Shown here one piece after another: positions 1-9,700 of a DNA stretch of 64,000 nucleotides. Under the pieces are notes generated by a model. That model did not search any database. It was not told the DNA's origin and saw only the letters and a list, made by a program, of their open reading frames with translations. The translations under genes and the position numbers were made by a program. This DNA is from Luteibacter sp. UNC138MFCol5.1 (lineage in GTDB: Bacteria > Pseudomonadota > Gammaproteobacteria > Xanthomonadales > Rhodanobacteraceae), in assembly GCF_900110505.1 (NCBI RefSeq), contig NZ_FODZ01000002.1:661032-725031 (forward strand), written 5' to 3'. Position 1 is the first letter of the stretch, and each line of letters starts with the position of its first letter.

Positions 1-1
1 T

Positions 2-688
2 GATCCAGTGTCCAAGTTTGCGGGACATATCGGCTCCGACAAGTTCTACATGGACCAGAGCGACTATCCGCGGCACAAGGAGGGCAGCCTCTTTCCCATT
101 GGCGAGGCCGTCTCGACCGCGGCGGCGCACGGCATCGGCAACTTCTGGGACAAGGAACGCAATCAGCCGGGCGCGGTTTTCGCGCACAACTACATGCTTG
201 ATCTGCAACATCGCCCGCTGGACGACCTTCCACCCGGCGTACCGCTCGACCTGTCGGCACCGTGGAACATTCTGGGCGAACAGCAGCGCTCGCCGGTGTC
301 GCCGGCGACATCGCGGCCATGGGCACCCGGCGCGACGCCCCACGGCGTCGGTCACCTCGGTGACGAGACGCGGGCGCTGTACAGCGCCCTGCAGGAACGC
401 GTTCCCGATGCGGGGCCGAAGCGACTCATGCAGTTCACCGCGGCGTGTCATGAGAACGGCATCACGGCCGGGAACCTCGACCGGGTTTATCTCAATGAAG
501 AGGCGATGACGATCGAGTTCCACGGCAAGAGCTGGCTCGCGGTACCGACGGTCATCGATCTGAAGAAGCCATCCCCCGAGCCGGAGCATTCGGTCCGCCA
601 GATCCAGCAGGTCGACCAACAACAGCAGGCGATCGACCAGTACATCGCGCAGACCGCGCAGCTCGGCCGGCAGGGGCCGACGCGATGA
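2..688 (+). CDS. 3' part of a lipase-like gene, putative T4SS effector (XVIPCD-like tail)
   Basis: The frame is open to the window edge (codons for Asp-Pro precede the first GTG at 8), so this is probably the C-terminal part of a longer gene. Asp-Pro-Val at the very start followed by AAHGIGNFWD about 35 residues later resembles the catalytic Asp and His region of alpha/beta-hydrolase lipases. The last 100 residues (ALYSALQERVPDAG, GITAGNLDRVYL, then SVRQIQQVDQQQQAIDQY) look like the C-terminal secretion domain (XVIPCD) of Xanthomonas-type T4SS effectors, which ends in a Gln-rich tail. Some such effectors are phospholipases that kill rival bacteria. The domain calls are pattern recognition only; the catalytic Ser would lie upstream of the window. 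Its TGA overlaps the next ATG by 4 bases, so the two genes are coupled. Confidence 0.5.
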   Translation, partial: DPVSKFAGHIGSDKFYMDQSDYPRHKEGSLFPIGEAVSTAAAHGIGNFWDKERNQPGAVFAHNYMLDLQHRPLDDLPPGVPLDLSAPWNILGEQQRSPVSPATSRPWAPGATPHGVGHLGDETRALYSALQERVPDAGPKRLMQFTAACHENGITAGNLDRVYLNEEAMTIEFHGKSWLAVPTVIDLKKPSPEPEHSVRQIQQVDQQQQAIDQYIAQTAQLGRQGPTR

Positions 689-1569
689 GGTGGCCATTGT
701 TCGGACGCGGCGAGAGCGCCAAGCGCATGGCCCGATACGACGTGCGCACCACCGAACTGACGGCGCTGCGCCGTCACCTTCCCGCGATGCGGACGACGGC
801 GGATGAACTCGCGCACGGTGTGGCCCATCTGCAGGTGCTGACCGGTACGGCGGCGCTGCAGCAGTCGGTGTACGGAGTCACCGCGCTGAGCGATCTGCAT
901 GCGGCGGCGGTCTCGGACCTCGAGAAGGGGCGCGACTTCGGCGCGATGGTTCTGGCGAAGGAAGGCATTCGCCTCGCGGTGGACGCGACCTATGTGTTCT
1001 GCGATCCGGAGGGCAGCCGTCTGGAGGCGCTGATACGCCATCAGCTGGATGCCGAGCGGGAGCGGCTCGCCCATTGGAAGCGCGCCTTTCCCGAAGACAC
1101 CCAGCCAGGTCCGTGCCTCAGGCGACTGGACGACCTTTGCCGCCGGTCGCCCTGGTACGCCCAGGCGCCCGAATGGCCGTCGTTCGTCGGCCGGGCGGAA
1201 GCCGTGGGCCTCGACTCGTGGATCCATCCCATCTTCGCGGCCGCGAGCGGCGCGAGCGAAGCGGCTACGCGGCAATTCATCAACGCGGTGGAACGCGAAC
1301 AGCTACCGGAATCCGAGCACGCGGCCGCGTCGCGCTACGGGACGGCACGCGACCTTTCGGACACCCTTTACGTGGAAGCGGTGGCACTGCTCCTCTTCGC
1401 CCACGTGTTGCACCAGCTGTCGGTCAACGTCGGCGATGCCGTGGCGACCACCGTGGCGGAGTGCGGCAAGGAACGCATGGAGTCGCTCCTCGCCGAGCAC
1501 GACGCGCTCGCCGAAGCGCACGCCAACGACAGGAACGTCTACTTCGCACTGCGTTCTGCCGGCGGTTGA
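685..1569 (+). CDS. Conserved hypothetical protein coupled to the putative effector
   Basis: A 294-residue soluble protein that I do not recognise. The ATG overlaps the preceding stop (ATGA). No signal peptide, lipobox or clear membrane segment is visible; the sequence is predicted mostly helical, with a hydrophobic helix near residues 225-250 (VEAVALLLFAHVLHQL). It faintly recalls the helical DUF5677 type, which I cannot confirm. Effector genes of the T4SS and T6SS are often followed by an immunity gene, so an immunity or chaperone role is possible, but known X-T4SS immunity proteins are usually periplasmic lipoproteins and this is not. Real gene status is well supported by codon use and coupling; function is unknown. 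Confidence 0.7.
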   Translation: MRWPLFGRGESAKRMARYDVRTTELTALRRHLPAMRTTADELAHGVAHLQVLTGTAALQQSVYGVTALSDLHAAAVSDLEKGRDFGAMVLAKEGIRLAVDATYVFCDPEGSRLEALIRHQLDAERERLAHWKRAFPEDTQPGPCLRRLDDLCRRSPWYAQAPEWPSFVGRAEAVGLDSWIHPIFAAASGASEAATRQFINAVEREQLPESEHAAASRYGTARDLSDTLYVEAVALLLFAHVLHQLSVNVGDAVATTVAECGKERMESLLAEHDALAEAHANDRNVYFALRSAGG

Positions 1570-1578
1570 TGGCGTTTT

Positions 1579-1601
1579 ATCGCGCCCAGGTGCGCTCCAA
1601 C
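1579..1601 (-). repeat. Single REP-type palindrome between convergent genes
   Basis: On the minus strand the 23 bases read GTTGGAGC-GCACCTGGGC-GCGAT: a GTTG head and an imperfect palindrome. All 23 bases are identical to the plus-strand sequence at 31959-31981 inside hrpA. It sits in the 45-base gap between two convergent stop codons, the usual location of REP elements. Confidence 0.75.
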
Positions 1602-1614
1602 GGTGGGGGCGTGA

Positions 1615-2085
1615 TCAGGCTTCCGCGAGCATGCCGACGAGCGTGGTCTCGAGCTCTTCCAGGTCCGGGATGATCGCCGTGTCGTCGCGCACGAGGACGC
1701 GGGCGCGTACGCCGAACGGCAGCTCGTGCCCATTGTGGGTGGGCAGGAGCAGTTCGGCGTTGAGCGTCGTCAGGCGCGGGAAGCCATGGGTGAGGACCGC
1801 GATGTAGGGAAGCTCTGCATGCTCGCTCACGGACTTCAGCACGGCGACGCGCGACGCCTGCGCGGGGGCGTCCTCCGGCAGGCTGGCGACGTGGTCGAAG
1901 CTGACGAGCGGAATGCTCCAGCCGCGCCAGGCGATGCGCCCGAGTAGCCACGAGGGCGCGTCCGCCACCGGCTCGACGCCGGCCAGCGTGATCACTTCGG
2001 CCACCGCGGCGTTGGGCAGCAGGAGGCGCACGCCGCCGCTGGGAATCAGGACGCAGCGGATTTCGCGCGGTAACGGCTCGCTCAT
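1615..2085 (-). CDS. chpC: ChpC, CheW-like coupling protein of the Pil-Chp system
   Basis: A 156-residue CheW-like domain (LLLPNAAVAEVI, then PSWLLGRIAWRGWSIPLVSF). CheW domains couple receptors to the histidine kinase; ChpC is the accessory coupler encoded after chpB in the Pseudomonas Pil-Chp cluster. The start is the ATG at 2085, overlapping the chpB stop in an ATGA arrangement; a longer open frame upstream is antisense to nothing but overlaps chpB in another frame and is not used. This is the last gene of the operon; a REP element and a convergent gene follow. Confidence 0.85.
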   Translation of the reverse strand: MSEPLPREIRCVLIPSGGVRLLLPNAAVAEVITLAGVEPVADAPSWLLGRIAWRGWSIPLVSFDHVASLPEDAPAQASRVAVLKSVSEHAELPYIAVLTHGFPRLTTLNAELLLPTHNGHELPFGVRARVLVRDDTAIIPDLEELETTLVGMLAEA

Positions 2086-3794
2086 GGGAATTCCTCGATC
2101 AGTTTCTGCGCCAGGGCACGTGCGTCCCCGGCGAACCCGGCCACCCGCTCCTCGCGAATGCCGGTGACCATGTGCCCGGCCTCGAGCTCGGGCGGCACGG
2201 CCTCGACCCATACGCGGCCACCGCCGTCGTACACGGCCTGCGCGCCGGCGACCGCGTCGTTGCCCTGTCCGGCGAACACGATCGCCAGGGCATCGGCGCC
2301 GAAGCCACCCGCGAGGGTGCTCAGGATGCCGTCGATCGAAGGACCCCTGGCGCTGGCGGAGCTGCCATCGTCGTGGACGGTGACGCTGCCGTCGCGACGG
2401 ACCTGGACATGCGAACCGCGTGGCACGACGAGGCAGTCGCCGTGGTTCACGTGACTGCGATCGGTGGCGACACGACCGCGACCGAGCCGCGCGACGAGCG
2501 CGTCGACATCGCCGTCGTGATGGGCCGCGACGATCAGCACGGCGGGCACCCGGGAGGGCAACGCCGCCAGGAAACTCGCGATGGAGGCTTCGCTCTCGTG
2601 CGTGCCGCCGACCACGACCACCCGGCGCACGGCACGCGAGGCACCTTCGAGAAACATTTCGTGCGAGAAGGCACCGTCGGTGGGGGGCGCGACCGCCTCC
2701 TCCATCGATACCAGTTCGAGCGAAAGTCCGGCCTCGAGCCCGTGCGTTCCGTCGTCGACCACGTCCTGAGCGAGGAACTCGGCGGCGCTCAAGGTCTCGA
2801 TGCCGAACTCGGCCGGTGGGGCGCGATCGACCGGCTGCACGACCACGGCGTCGTGGTCGACCAGGTCCCACTCGGGGACCGGCGGCGGCACGTATTCCGT
2901 CGCACGGGATTCGATGTCGAGGGTCGGCAGCGCGGCGTCGGACGGCGGCGGTGCCGATCCTTCCATCGACGCGAGGCTGAAGCGGCTCACGTCGAACTCG
3001 CGCTCGACCGGCGCGGCCGCCAACGGCTCGTCTTCGACGACCTCGAAACCGGACAGATCGAGCGACGCCAGTTCCGTCAGCTCGACCGGCGACGAAGCGA
3101 TGGACTCGATGTCGTCGCCGCCGATCGGACCGGGACCGGTGTCGGCCAGCAATGCCTCGAGTTCGGCGGCGAGTTCGGTGGGATCCGCACCCTGCCCTTC
3201 GTCGTCCACAACATCGAGCGGCGTGGAGAAGTCCAGGTCGTCCATGCGGTCGGCCTCGATGCCGGAGACCTCGTCGAACGCGACATCGGCGGCCGCGTCG
3301 ACCGGCGCCGGCGCGTCGGGGTAACCGTGGCTGCCGGTGATCGCGAGATCGTCGACCAGCGGCTCGGCCAGGAGCTCTTCGGACGGCGCCGCGAGGCCGG
3401 CGATCGCGCTCACGCGCGGCTCGATGGCGCGCGCGTCGTCGGGCCGGGGCGGATCGAGCGCGATCTCGCCCACGAGCTTGGCCGCGAGGTGACGCGCCCA
3501 GCGGGCACGATCCCATCCCTGCAGCTGGCGGCTGGCGTCGGCGTCGTTGAAGACGAGGCGCGGATGGCCTCCTTCCACGGTGTCGTAGAGGCGATCGAGA
3601 TCGTCGTCGCCGGGATCGTCGAGGTCGACCACGACGACGTCCGCCGACGAGCCGACGAGCTCCGCCGGCGCGAACGACTTGAGATCGGACTCGTAGACGA
3701 TGCGGGCGCCCTGCGCGACGAGCGCCTCGCGCAGGTGGGCGGACAGTCCTTCATCGTCGAAGAGCAGCGCGACCGTCGCCTGCCGGTCAACCAT
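2082..3794 (-). CDS. chpB: ChpB-like protein with degenerate CheB methylesterase domain
   Basis: 570 residues in three parts: a receiver-like N-terminus (about 1-110, acidic pair D13-D14 and D57 in VVVVDLDD), a long acidic Ala/Pro/Asp/Glu-rich linker (about 115-390), and a CheB-type C-terminal domain (about 392-565). CheB removes methyl groups from receptors using a Ser-His-Asp triad. Aligned by eye to the CheB motif GASTGG, this protein reads GGTHES, so the nucleophile position is Thr398; the usual QHMP is AAHHDG; Asp513 (GQGNDAVAG) is kept. Esterase activity is therefore doubtful. The gene overlaps chpA by 8 bases and chpC by 4. The methyltransferase partner PilK is also missing from this operon. 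Confidence 0.85.
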   Translation of the reverse strand: MVDRQATVALLFDDEGLSAHLREALVAQGARIVYESDLKSFAPAELVGSSADVVVVDLDDPGDDDLDRLYDTVEGGHPRLVFNDADASRQLQGWDRARWARHLAAKLVGEIALDPPRPDDARAIEPRVSAIAGLAAPSEELLAEPLVDDLAITGSHGYPDAPAPVDAAADVAFDEVSGIEADRMDDLDFSTPLDVVDDEGQGADPTELAAELEALLADTGPGPIGGDDIESIASSPVELTELASLDLSGFEVVEDEPLAAAPVEREFDVSRFSLASMEGSAPPPSDAALPTLDIESRATEYVPPPVPEWDLVDHDAVVVQPVDRAPPAEFGIETLSAAEFLAQDVVDDGTHGLEAGLSLELVSMEEAVAPPTDGAFSHEMFLEGASRAVRRVVVVGGTHESEASIASFLAALPSRVPAVLIVAAHHDGDVDALVARLGRGRVATDRSHVNHGDCLVVPRGSHVQVRRDGSVTVHDDGSSASARGPSIDGILSTLAGGFGADALAIVFAGQGNDAVAGAQAVYDGGGRVWVEAVPPELEAGHMVTGIREERVAGFAGDARALAQKLIEEFP

Positions 3795-6700
3795 GATGGA
3801 CTCCGAGCACGTCGTTGATCTGCACGATGAGGTCGTTCTCCTGATACGGCTTGCCGATGTAGCGATCCACGCCGATGTCGAACGCGCGCTGGCGATGCTT
3901 GTCGCCGGTGCGCGACGTGATCATGATGATCGGCACGCCGGCCAGCCGTTCGTCGGCCTTCATCTGCGTCGCGAGTTCGTAGCCGTCCATTCGCGGCATC
4001 TCGATGTCGAGCAGCATCAGGTCGGGCACGCGTTCGTTGAGCTTCTCGAGCGCGTCCACGCCGTCCTTCGCCGTCATCACCTCGAACTCGTGGCGCTCCA
4101 GCACTCGGCCGGTGACCTTGCGCATCGTGATGGAGTCGTCGACCACCATCACCAGCGGTTTCACGCGGACCTCGTCCTGGGCGCGCGGCGCATGCGGCAC
4201 CTGCGCCTCGGCCTCGAACGCGCGGCGGGCGACGCCATGGCGCACCAGCGGCGCGAGGTCGAGAATCATCAGCACCGAGCCGTCGCCCATGATCGTCGCG
4301 CCGAGCACGCCCGGCACCGAGCTGACCTGCGGACCCACCGGCTTGACGACGATTTCGCGCGAACCCAGCACGGCGTCGACGCGGATCGCGGCGCGCAGGT
4401 CGCCGGAGCGGGCGAGCAGGAGCGGGATGTCCCCTTCGTCCGGCGACGAGATCACATGCACGCCGAGCAGCTGCGGCAGGTCGTGGATCGCGTATTCCTC
4501 GCCGACGTAATCGAACGACGGCGACTCGTCCGCCATGCGATGGGCGAGTTCGTTCGGTTCGACGCGCGCCACGCCGTGGACCGACGTCATCGGGATCGCG
4601 TAGTTCGTCTCGCCGATGCGCACGATCAGGGCCTGCGTCACGGCGAGCGTGAACGGCAGGCGCATCACGAACGTGGTGCCCTCGCCCTTCTGCGATTCGA
4701 TCGCGAGCGTGCCGCCGAGCTGCTTGATCTCGTTGGCCACGACGTCCATGCCGACGCCACGGCCCGCCACCTGGGTGACCTTCTCCGCCGTGGAGAAGCC
4801 GGGCACCTGCGTGAGCTGGAAGATCTGGTCGTCGGAAACGCGGGCGTCCGGACGCAGCAGGCCGCGTTCGATCGCCTTGGCGCGGATCGCGTCGCGATCC
4901 ATGCCCGCACCGTCGTCCGAGAGGCGCACGACGACCTCGGTCGCCTCGCGTGCCACCTGGATGCGGACGGTACCTTCGGCGTTCTTGCCCGCGGCCTCGC
5001 GGGCGTCCGGGGTTTCGATGCCATGCGCGACGGCGTTGCGCAGCATGTGCTCGAACGGCGCCTTGATGCGGTCGAGCATGTTGCGGTCCATTTCGCCGTT
5101 GGCGCCCTCCACCACGAGCTGGGCGCGCTTGCCCACGTCCGAGGCGGCCTGGCGCAGCGTACGGCGGAGGTTCGGCACCATCGCGTCGAACGGCAGCATG
5201 CGCGTCTGCATGAGGCCTTCCTGCAGTTCCGCGTTGACCTTCTGCTGCTGGAGCAGGAGGTTTTCGGACTGACGTGTCAGCTCGTCGAGGATCGTCTGCA
5301 GCGACACGAGATCGGAGACCGACTCGGCCAGCGCGCGCGAGTACTGCTGGAGCTGCGAGAAACGGTCGAGTTCGAGCGGATCGAAGCTCGTCACGCCGGT
5401 GTCGCGATGCTCCTGGTGATAGCGCGCGATGATCTGCGCTTCCGTTTCGATTTCCAGCATGCGCAGCTGGCTGCGCAGACGGCTGACCGTCTGCTCGTGC
5501 TCGGTGAGCGCCGAGCGGAAGCTCGCGGTCTGCTGCTCCAGGCGGGAACGGTAGATCGAGACTTCACCCGCATGGTTCACGAGCGTGTCGAGCATGTCCG
5601 CGCGAACGCGGATCTGCTCCTGCGACGCGCGCTGGATCTCTTCTTCCTCGAACTCCGGCAGCAGGTCCGGCAGCTCGCGGTCGAGCACCGGCGGTTCCGG
5701 CTCGGACGGGGCTTCGTACGCGGGGGCCGGCACCATGACGGCGGCCTCGCGTTCCTCGCGGTACGCCTCCGCGGTGAGGGTGTCCGGCGCGATGGGCGCA
5801 CCCGCCAGACGCGCGAACGGCTCGATGTCCGCGTCGACGAGGCCGATCGCCCTGCCCTGCGCGATGCTCTGGATCATGCCGTGCAGGCGGTCGAAGCCGA
5901 CCTCCATCGCCTCGATGGCGGCGCGATCGCTCTCGCGCTGACCACCGGCGACGGCGTCGAGCAGGGCCTCCATGGCGTGCGACAGGTCGCCCACCGCGGC
6001 CATGCCCGCCATGCGTGCGCTGCCCTTGAGCGTGTGCAGATCGCGCTGCAGCGCGGTGACGTGCTCGGCCTGCTCGGGCTCCGCGCGCCACGACGCGAGC
6101 GACGCGTCCGCGTGATCGAGGATCTCGCGGCCTTCCTCGATGAAGACCTCGAGCAGGTCCGTGTCGATGTCCGCGTACGGCGACAGTTCGGGAACCAGTG
6201 CCGGCGCGGGTTCGTCGATCGGCGTTTGCACCGGCTCGGCGACGGCTTCGTGCGACTGGTCTTCGATGACGACGGGTGCCTCGTCGACCCGCTCCGCCTC
6301 GACTTCGGGCTCGAACTGGGGCTCGGCCTCGGGCGTCACCTCGGCGACGGGTTCGAAGGCGGGCTCTGCGTCCGCCGCGGTGTCTTCCAGGAACGAGGGC
6401 TCGTCCAGCGCCGCCGCATCGTCGGTGGATGCCATGTCCGCGGCGATCAGCTCGTCGGCGAGGAAACCCTCCTCCTCGGACACCGTCTCGTCGATCGCTT
6501 CCGCGTCGACGCGCGGCTCGACCATGCCGTCGTCCGTGTGCAGCACCTCGCCGTCGTGCGACATGGGCTGCGGCAGCGGCTCGTCGTGCGGCACGACGGG
6601 GGTCGTGCCTTCGATGTCGCCGACCAGCGCACGCCAGGCCGCTTCCTCGTTCGCGTCGTAGGTGAGGATCGGCTTGACCTCGCCCTCGGGCTGTTCGACC

Positions 6701-9700
6701 TCGAAGCGCTCGATCGACGCCATGAGTTCGGCGGTGAGGTCGTCCGCCGACTGCGACGGTTCGAGCGAGGCCACGTCGATGGGCGGCAGCTCGTCGAATT
6801 CCTCCTCGGGTTCCGCTTCGACAGGCGCGGCCTCGATCGCCTCGTCGGCGAGCTCGTCTTCGAGCAGCGCTTCGTCGAGCGTCGGCGCCACTGGCTCGGG
6901 CTGGTCTTCCGGCAGCCAGGCGTCCGCTTCGTCCACTTCCACCGACGATGCGACCGGCTCGTCGAGCGCGAGGTCCGCCTCGGCGTCCTCTTCCGCCAGG
7001 ACCGGGTCCGCCTCGTAGAGGATGTGCGCGACCGTCGCTTCCGGTTGTTCGTCGCGCAACGCCGCGATACGCGCGGCGAGCCCGGAGACGTCGGGAACAC
7101 GCGGATCCGGCTCGTCGAACAGCGCCATGACGTGGTCGACGAGGTCGGCGGCTTCCGTGAGCGCGGCCACGCCGTCGGCGCCGAGCGGGAGGCCCGTGGC
7201 GCGCACGCGCTTGACCAGGCCCTCCAGCGGCGCGAGCACCTGAATCAGGACCGGGATGTCGACCATGCCGATGGCGCCATGCAGCGTGTGCACGGCGCGC
7301 AGCAGGCCGTCGTCGACCGGCAGAGCTTCCTCGCCAGCGCGCGCGAGGTGCGCGCGGATGACGTTGAGGTACTGCCCGACTTCCGTGCGCAGGATGTCGA
7401 GCAGGACCGCATCGACCGGGGGCAGCGAAGGCGCGTTGAACGCCGGTTCGGCGAGCACCGTTTCCGACGCCTGCGGCTCTTCCACCGGCTCGGGCACGAT
7501 GGACGCTTCCGGTGTCGACTCGACGGGCGTTTCGACCGGCGCCTGGCCATAGGCCGCGAAACCCGCCACCGGCACGGCGGCGATGGTGTCGCGCGGAACG
7601 CGACGCTTCACCTTGCTGCGGACGCGATGGATGGAATGACGCGCGATGTCCTCGACGTAGGCGGTGTCGCCCATGGCGAGTCGATCGGCGGTCTCCATGA
7701 TCGCGGCGATCGGTGCCGCCGGCGTCGCGTCGCCTTCCAGCGCGGCCTTGAGTTGCGGCAAGGCGTCGACAGCGTGACGCACCAGCGCCTGCACGCCGTC
7801 GTGCGCGCCGATGGTGCCGTCGAGCACGCGATTGAGCATGTTCTCGACCTTCCAGGCGAATTCGCCCAGAAGACGGGCGCCCACCAGGCGGCCGGAACCC
7901 TTCAGCGTATGGAACGAGCGGCGGATCGGCACGAGCGCGTCGTTCCGCTCCGGCTCGACCAGCCAGTTCGCCAGGCCCGTACGCAGGTTGCCGATCTCTT
8001 CTTCGGTTTCCTCCAGGAAGATCTCGCGGATCTCGTCGTCGATGCCGTCGACCGTGATCTGGAAACCGGCGAACTCGGCCATGCCGGTCCCGCCCACTTC
8101 CTGCTCGATCTCTTCCTCGATCTCGATCCAGTCGTCCTCGTCCGCGACGGCGGGCGCTTCCGGAAGAGCCGCGGCGATCTCCGCCTCGGTGGGCGGTTCG
8201 TCGACGAGGTCGAAACTGTCGGCGAAGCTCGACACCGTCTCGCCCGCGTCGACGCTCGTCGACGGCAGCACGATGTGCGCGATGGCCTCCGCTTCGATGT
8301 CGTCGAGCGCGATCCGGCCGAGTTCGTCACCGGCTTCGTCGTGCGCCGGCTGCGCGTCGATCGGCACGGGCCAGTAACCCAGCTCGGCGAGGCTCTGCTG
8401 CGTGACGTCGAGGATGTGCTCGAGGCCGCCGCGGTGCTCACGCGCCGCCTCGAGGTAATACTCCAGCGCCGCGAGCGCGTCCGCCAGGCGATCCATCTGC
8501 GTGCCGTTGGGCACGCGCCGGTCGCCGAGGAGCTCGCGGTGGATGAACAGGCCGATACCGTCCGCCAGTTCCGCGGGGCGGCCGGCGCCGAGCATGCGCA
8601 TCGCGCCGCCGATCTCCGCCATCAGTTCGGGCGTTCCGGCCAGCTGCTCGTGGTCCCAGGACGATTCGACGAAACCGACGATCGCATCCTTCACCTTCGA
8701 GGTGTTGGCTGTCGCCTCGCGCATCAGCGTCGAAAGGATGTGGCGCGCCTCGCTGCGCGGCAGCGGCGACGGACCGAGGTCCGCCGCGGAAACCTGTTCG
8801 CCTTCGGCGCCCAGGCGTTCGATGTGGTCGTCGAGCGACGCTTCGACATAGAGCAGCGCGCCGGCGACGTCGAGCAACGATTCCTCGTCCGGTGCGCGCG
8901 CGCCCGTGGCGATCTCGCCGAGGATCCGGCGCTGCTCGCCCACCACGCGGCGCGGCACCCCGAGCGCCAGCATGCCCAGGGTGTCGCCGACGCGGTCGAG
9001 CACGTCGGTCTGCTGGCCGAGCTGGGCCGGATCGCCGTCGGGACGACGCAGGAACAGGTCGAGCGCTTCCTTCACGCGCAGCAGGTCGTCCTTGATGGCG
9101 GCCGACACGGTGTCGAGCAGCGCACGGTTGTGGCCCGACATCGAGCCACGCGCGTGTTCGACTTCCGCCGCCTGGGGCAGCAGTCCGTCTAGACGGTAGG
9201 TCTGGCGCAGCTCCTCGATGCGCTCGCTGCCCGGCTTGGCCTGGGCGACGTAGTACAGGAGCTTGCGCGCGAGTTCGTCGGAATCGCCGCTGAGCAGCGC
9301 TTCCTCGCCGCCATCCACGAGTTCGCGGATGACGCGGTCGACGCGGCCGATGAGCTGGCGCACGTCCTTTTCATGGGCCCGCAGCACGCCACGCTCGAGG
9401 CCTTCGAGCACACCGGCGGCGATCCACCACAAGCGGCGGCCGGCGATCGTGTAGCAACGCGCGGCCAGGCTGTCGAGCGTGGCCCGCATGCCGAGAAGCT
9501 GTCGCTCGTTGCCCTGCCCGCGGAACCACGCCAGCAACTGCTGCTGGAAGCGCACGCGCAGCTCGGCGACCTCGGCGCGGTTGGCCTCGGCCATCGCGGG
9601 ATCGCTCGCGCCCGGCGCGGCGGGCGGCAAGAGCGTGTCGAGGTTCGGCGTGAACAGCGCGGACTCGTGCAGCGACTGCTCGCCACGGCTCGCGCGAAGG

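Noticed and set aside
3700..9192. A plus-strand open frame of 1830 codons antisense to chpA, and similar long antisense frames over pilJ, ndvB-tamA, tamB, cheA-cheZ and flhA.
   Set aside because: High GC keeps antisense frames open. Translations are Arg/His/Asp-rich and repetitive with no domains, and each lies opposite a well-recognised gene.
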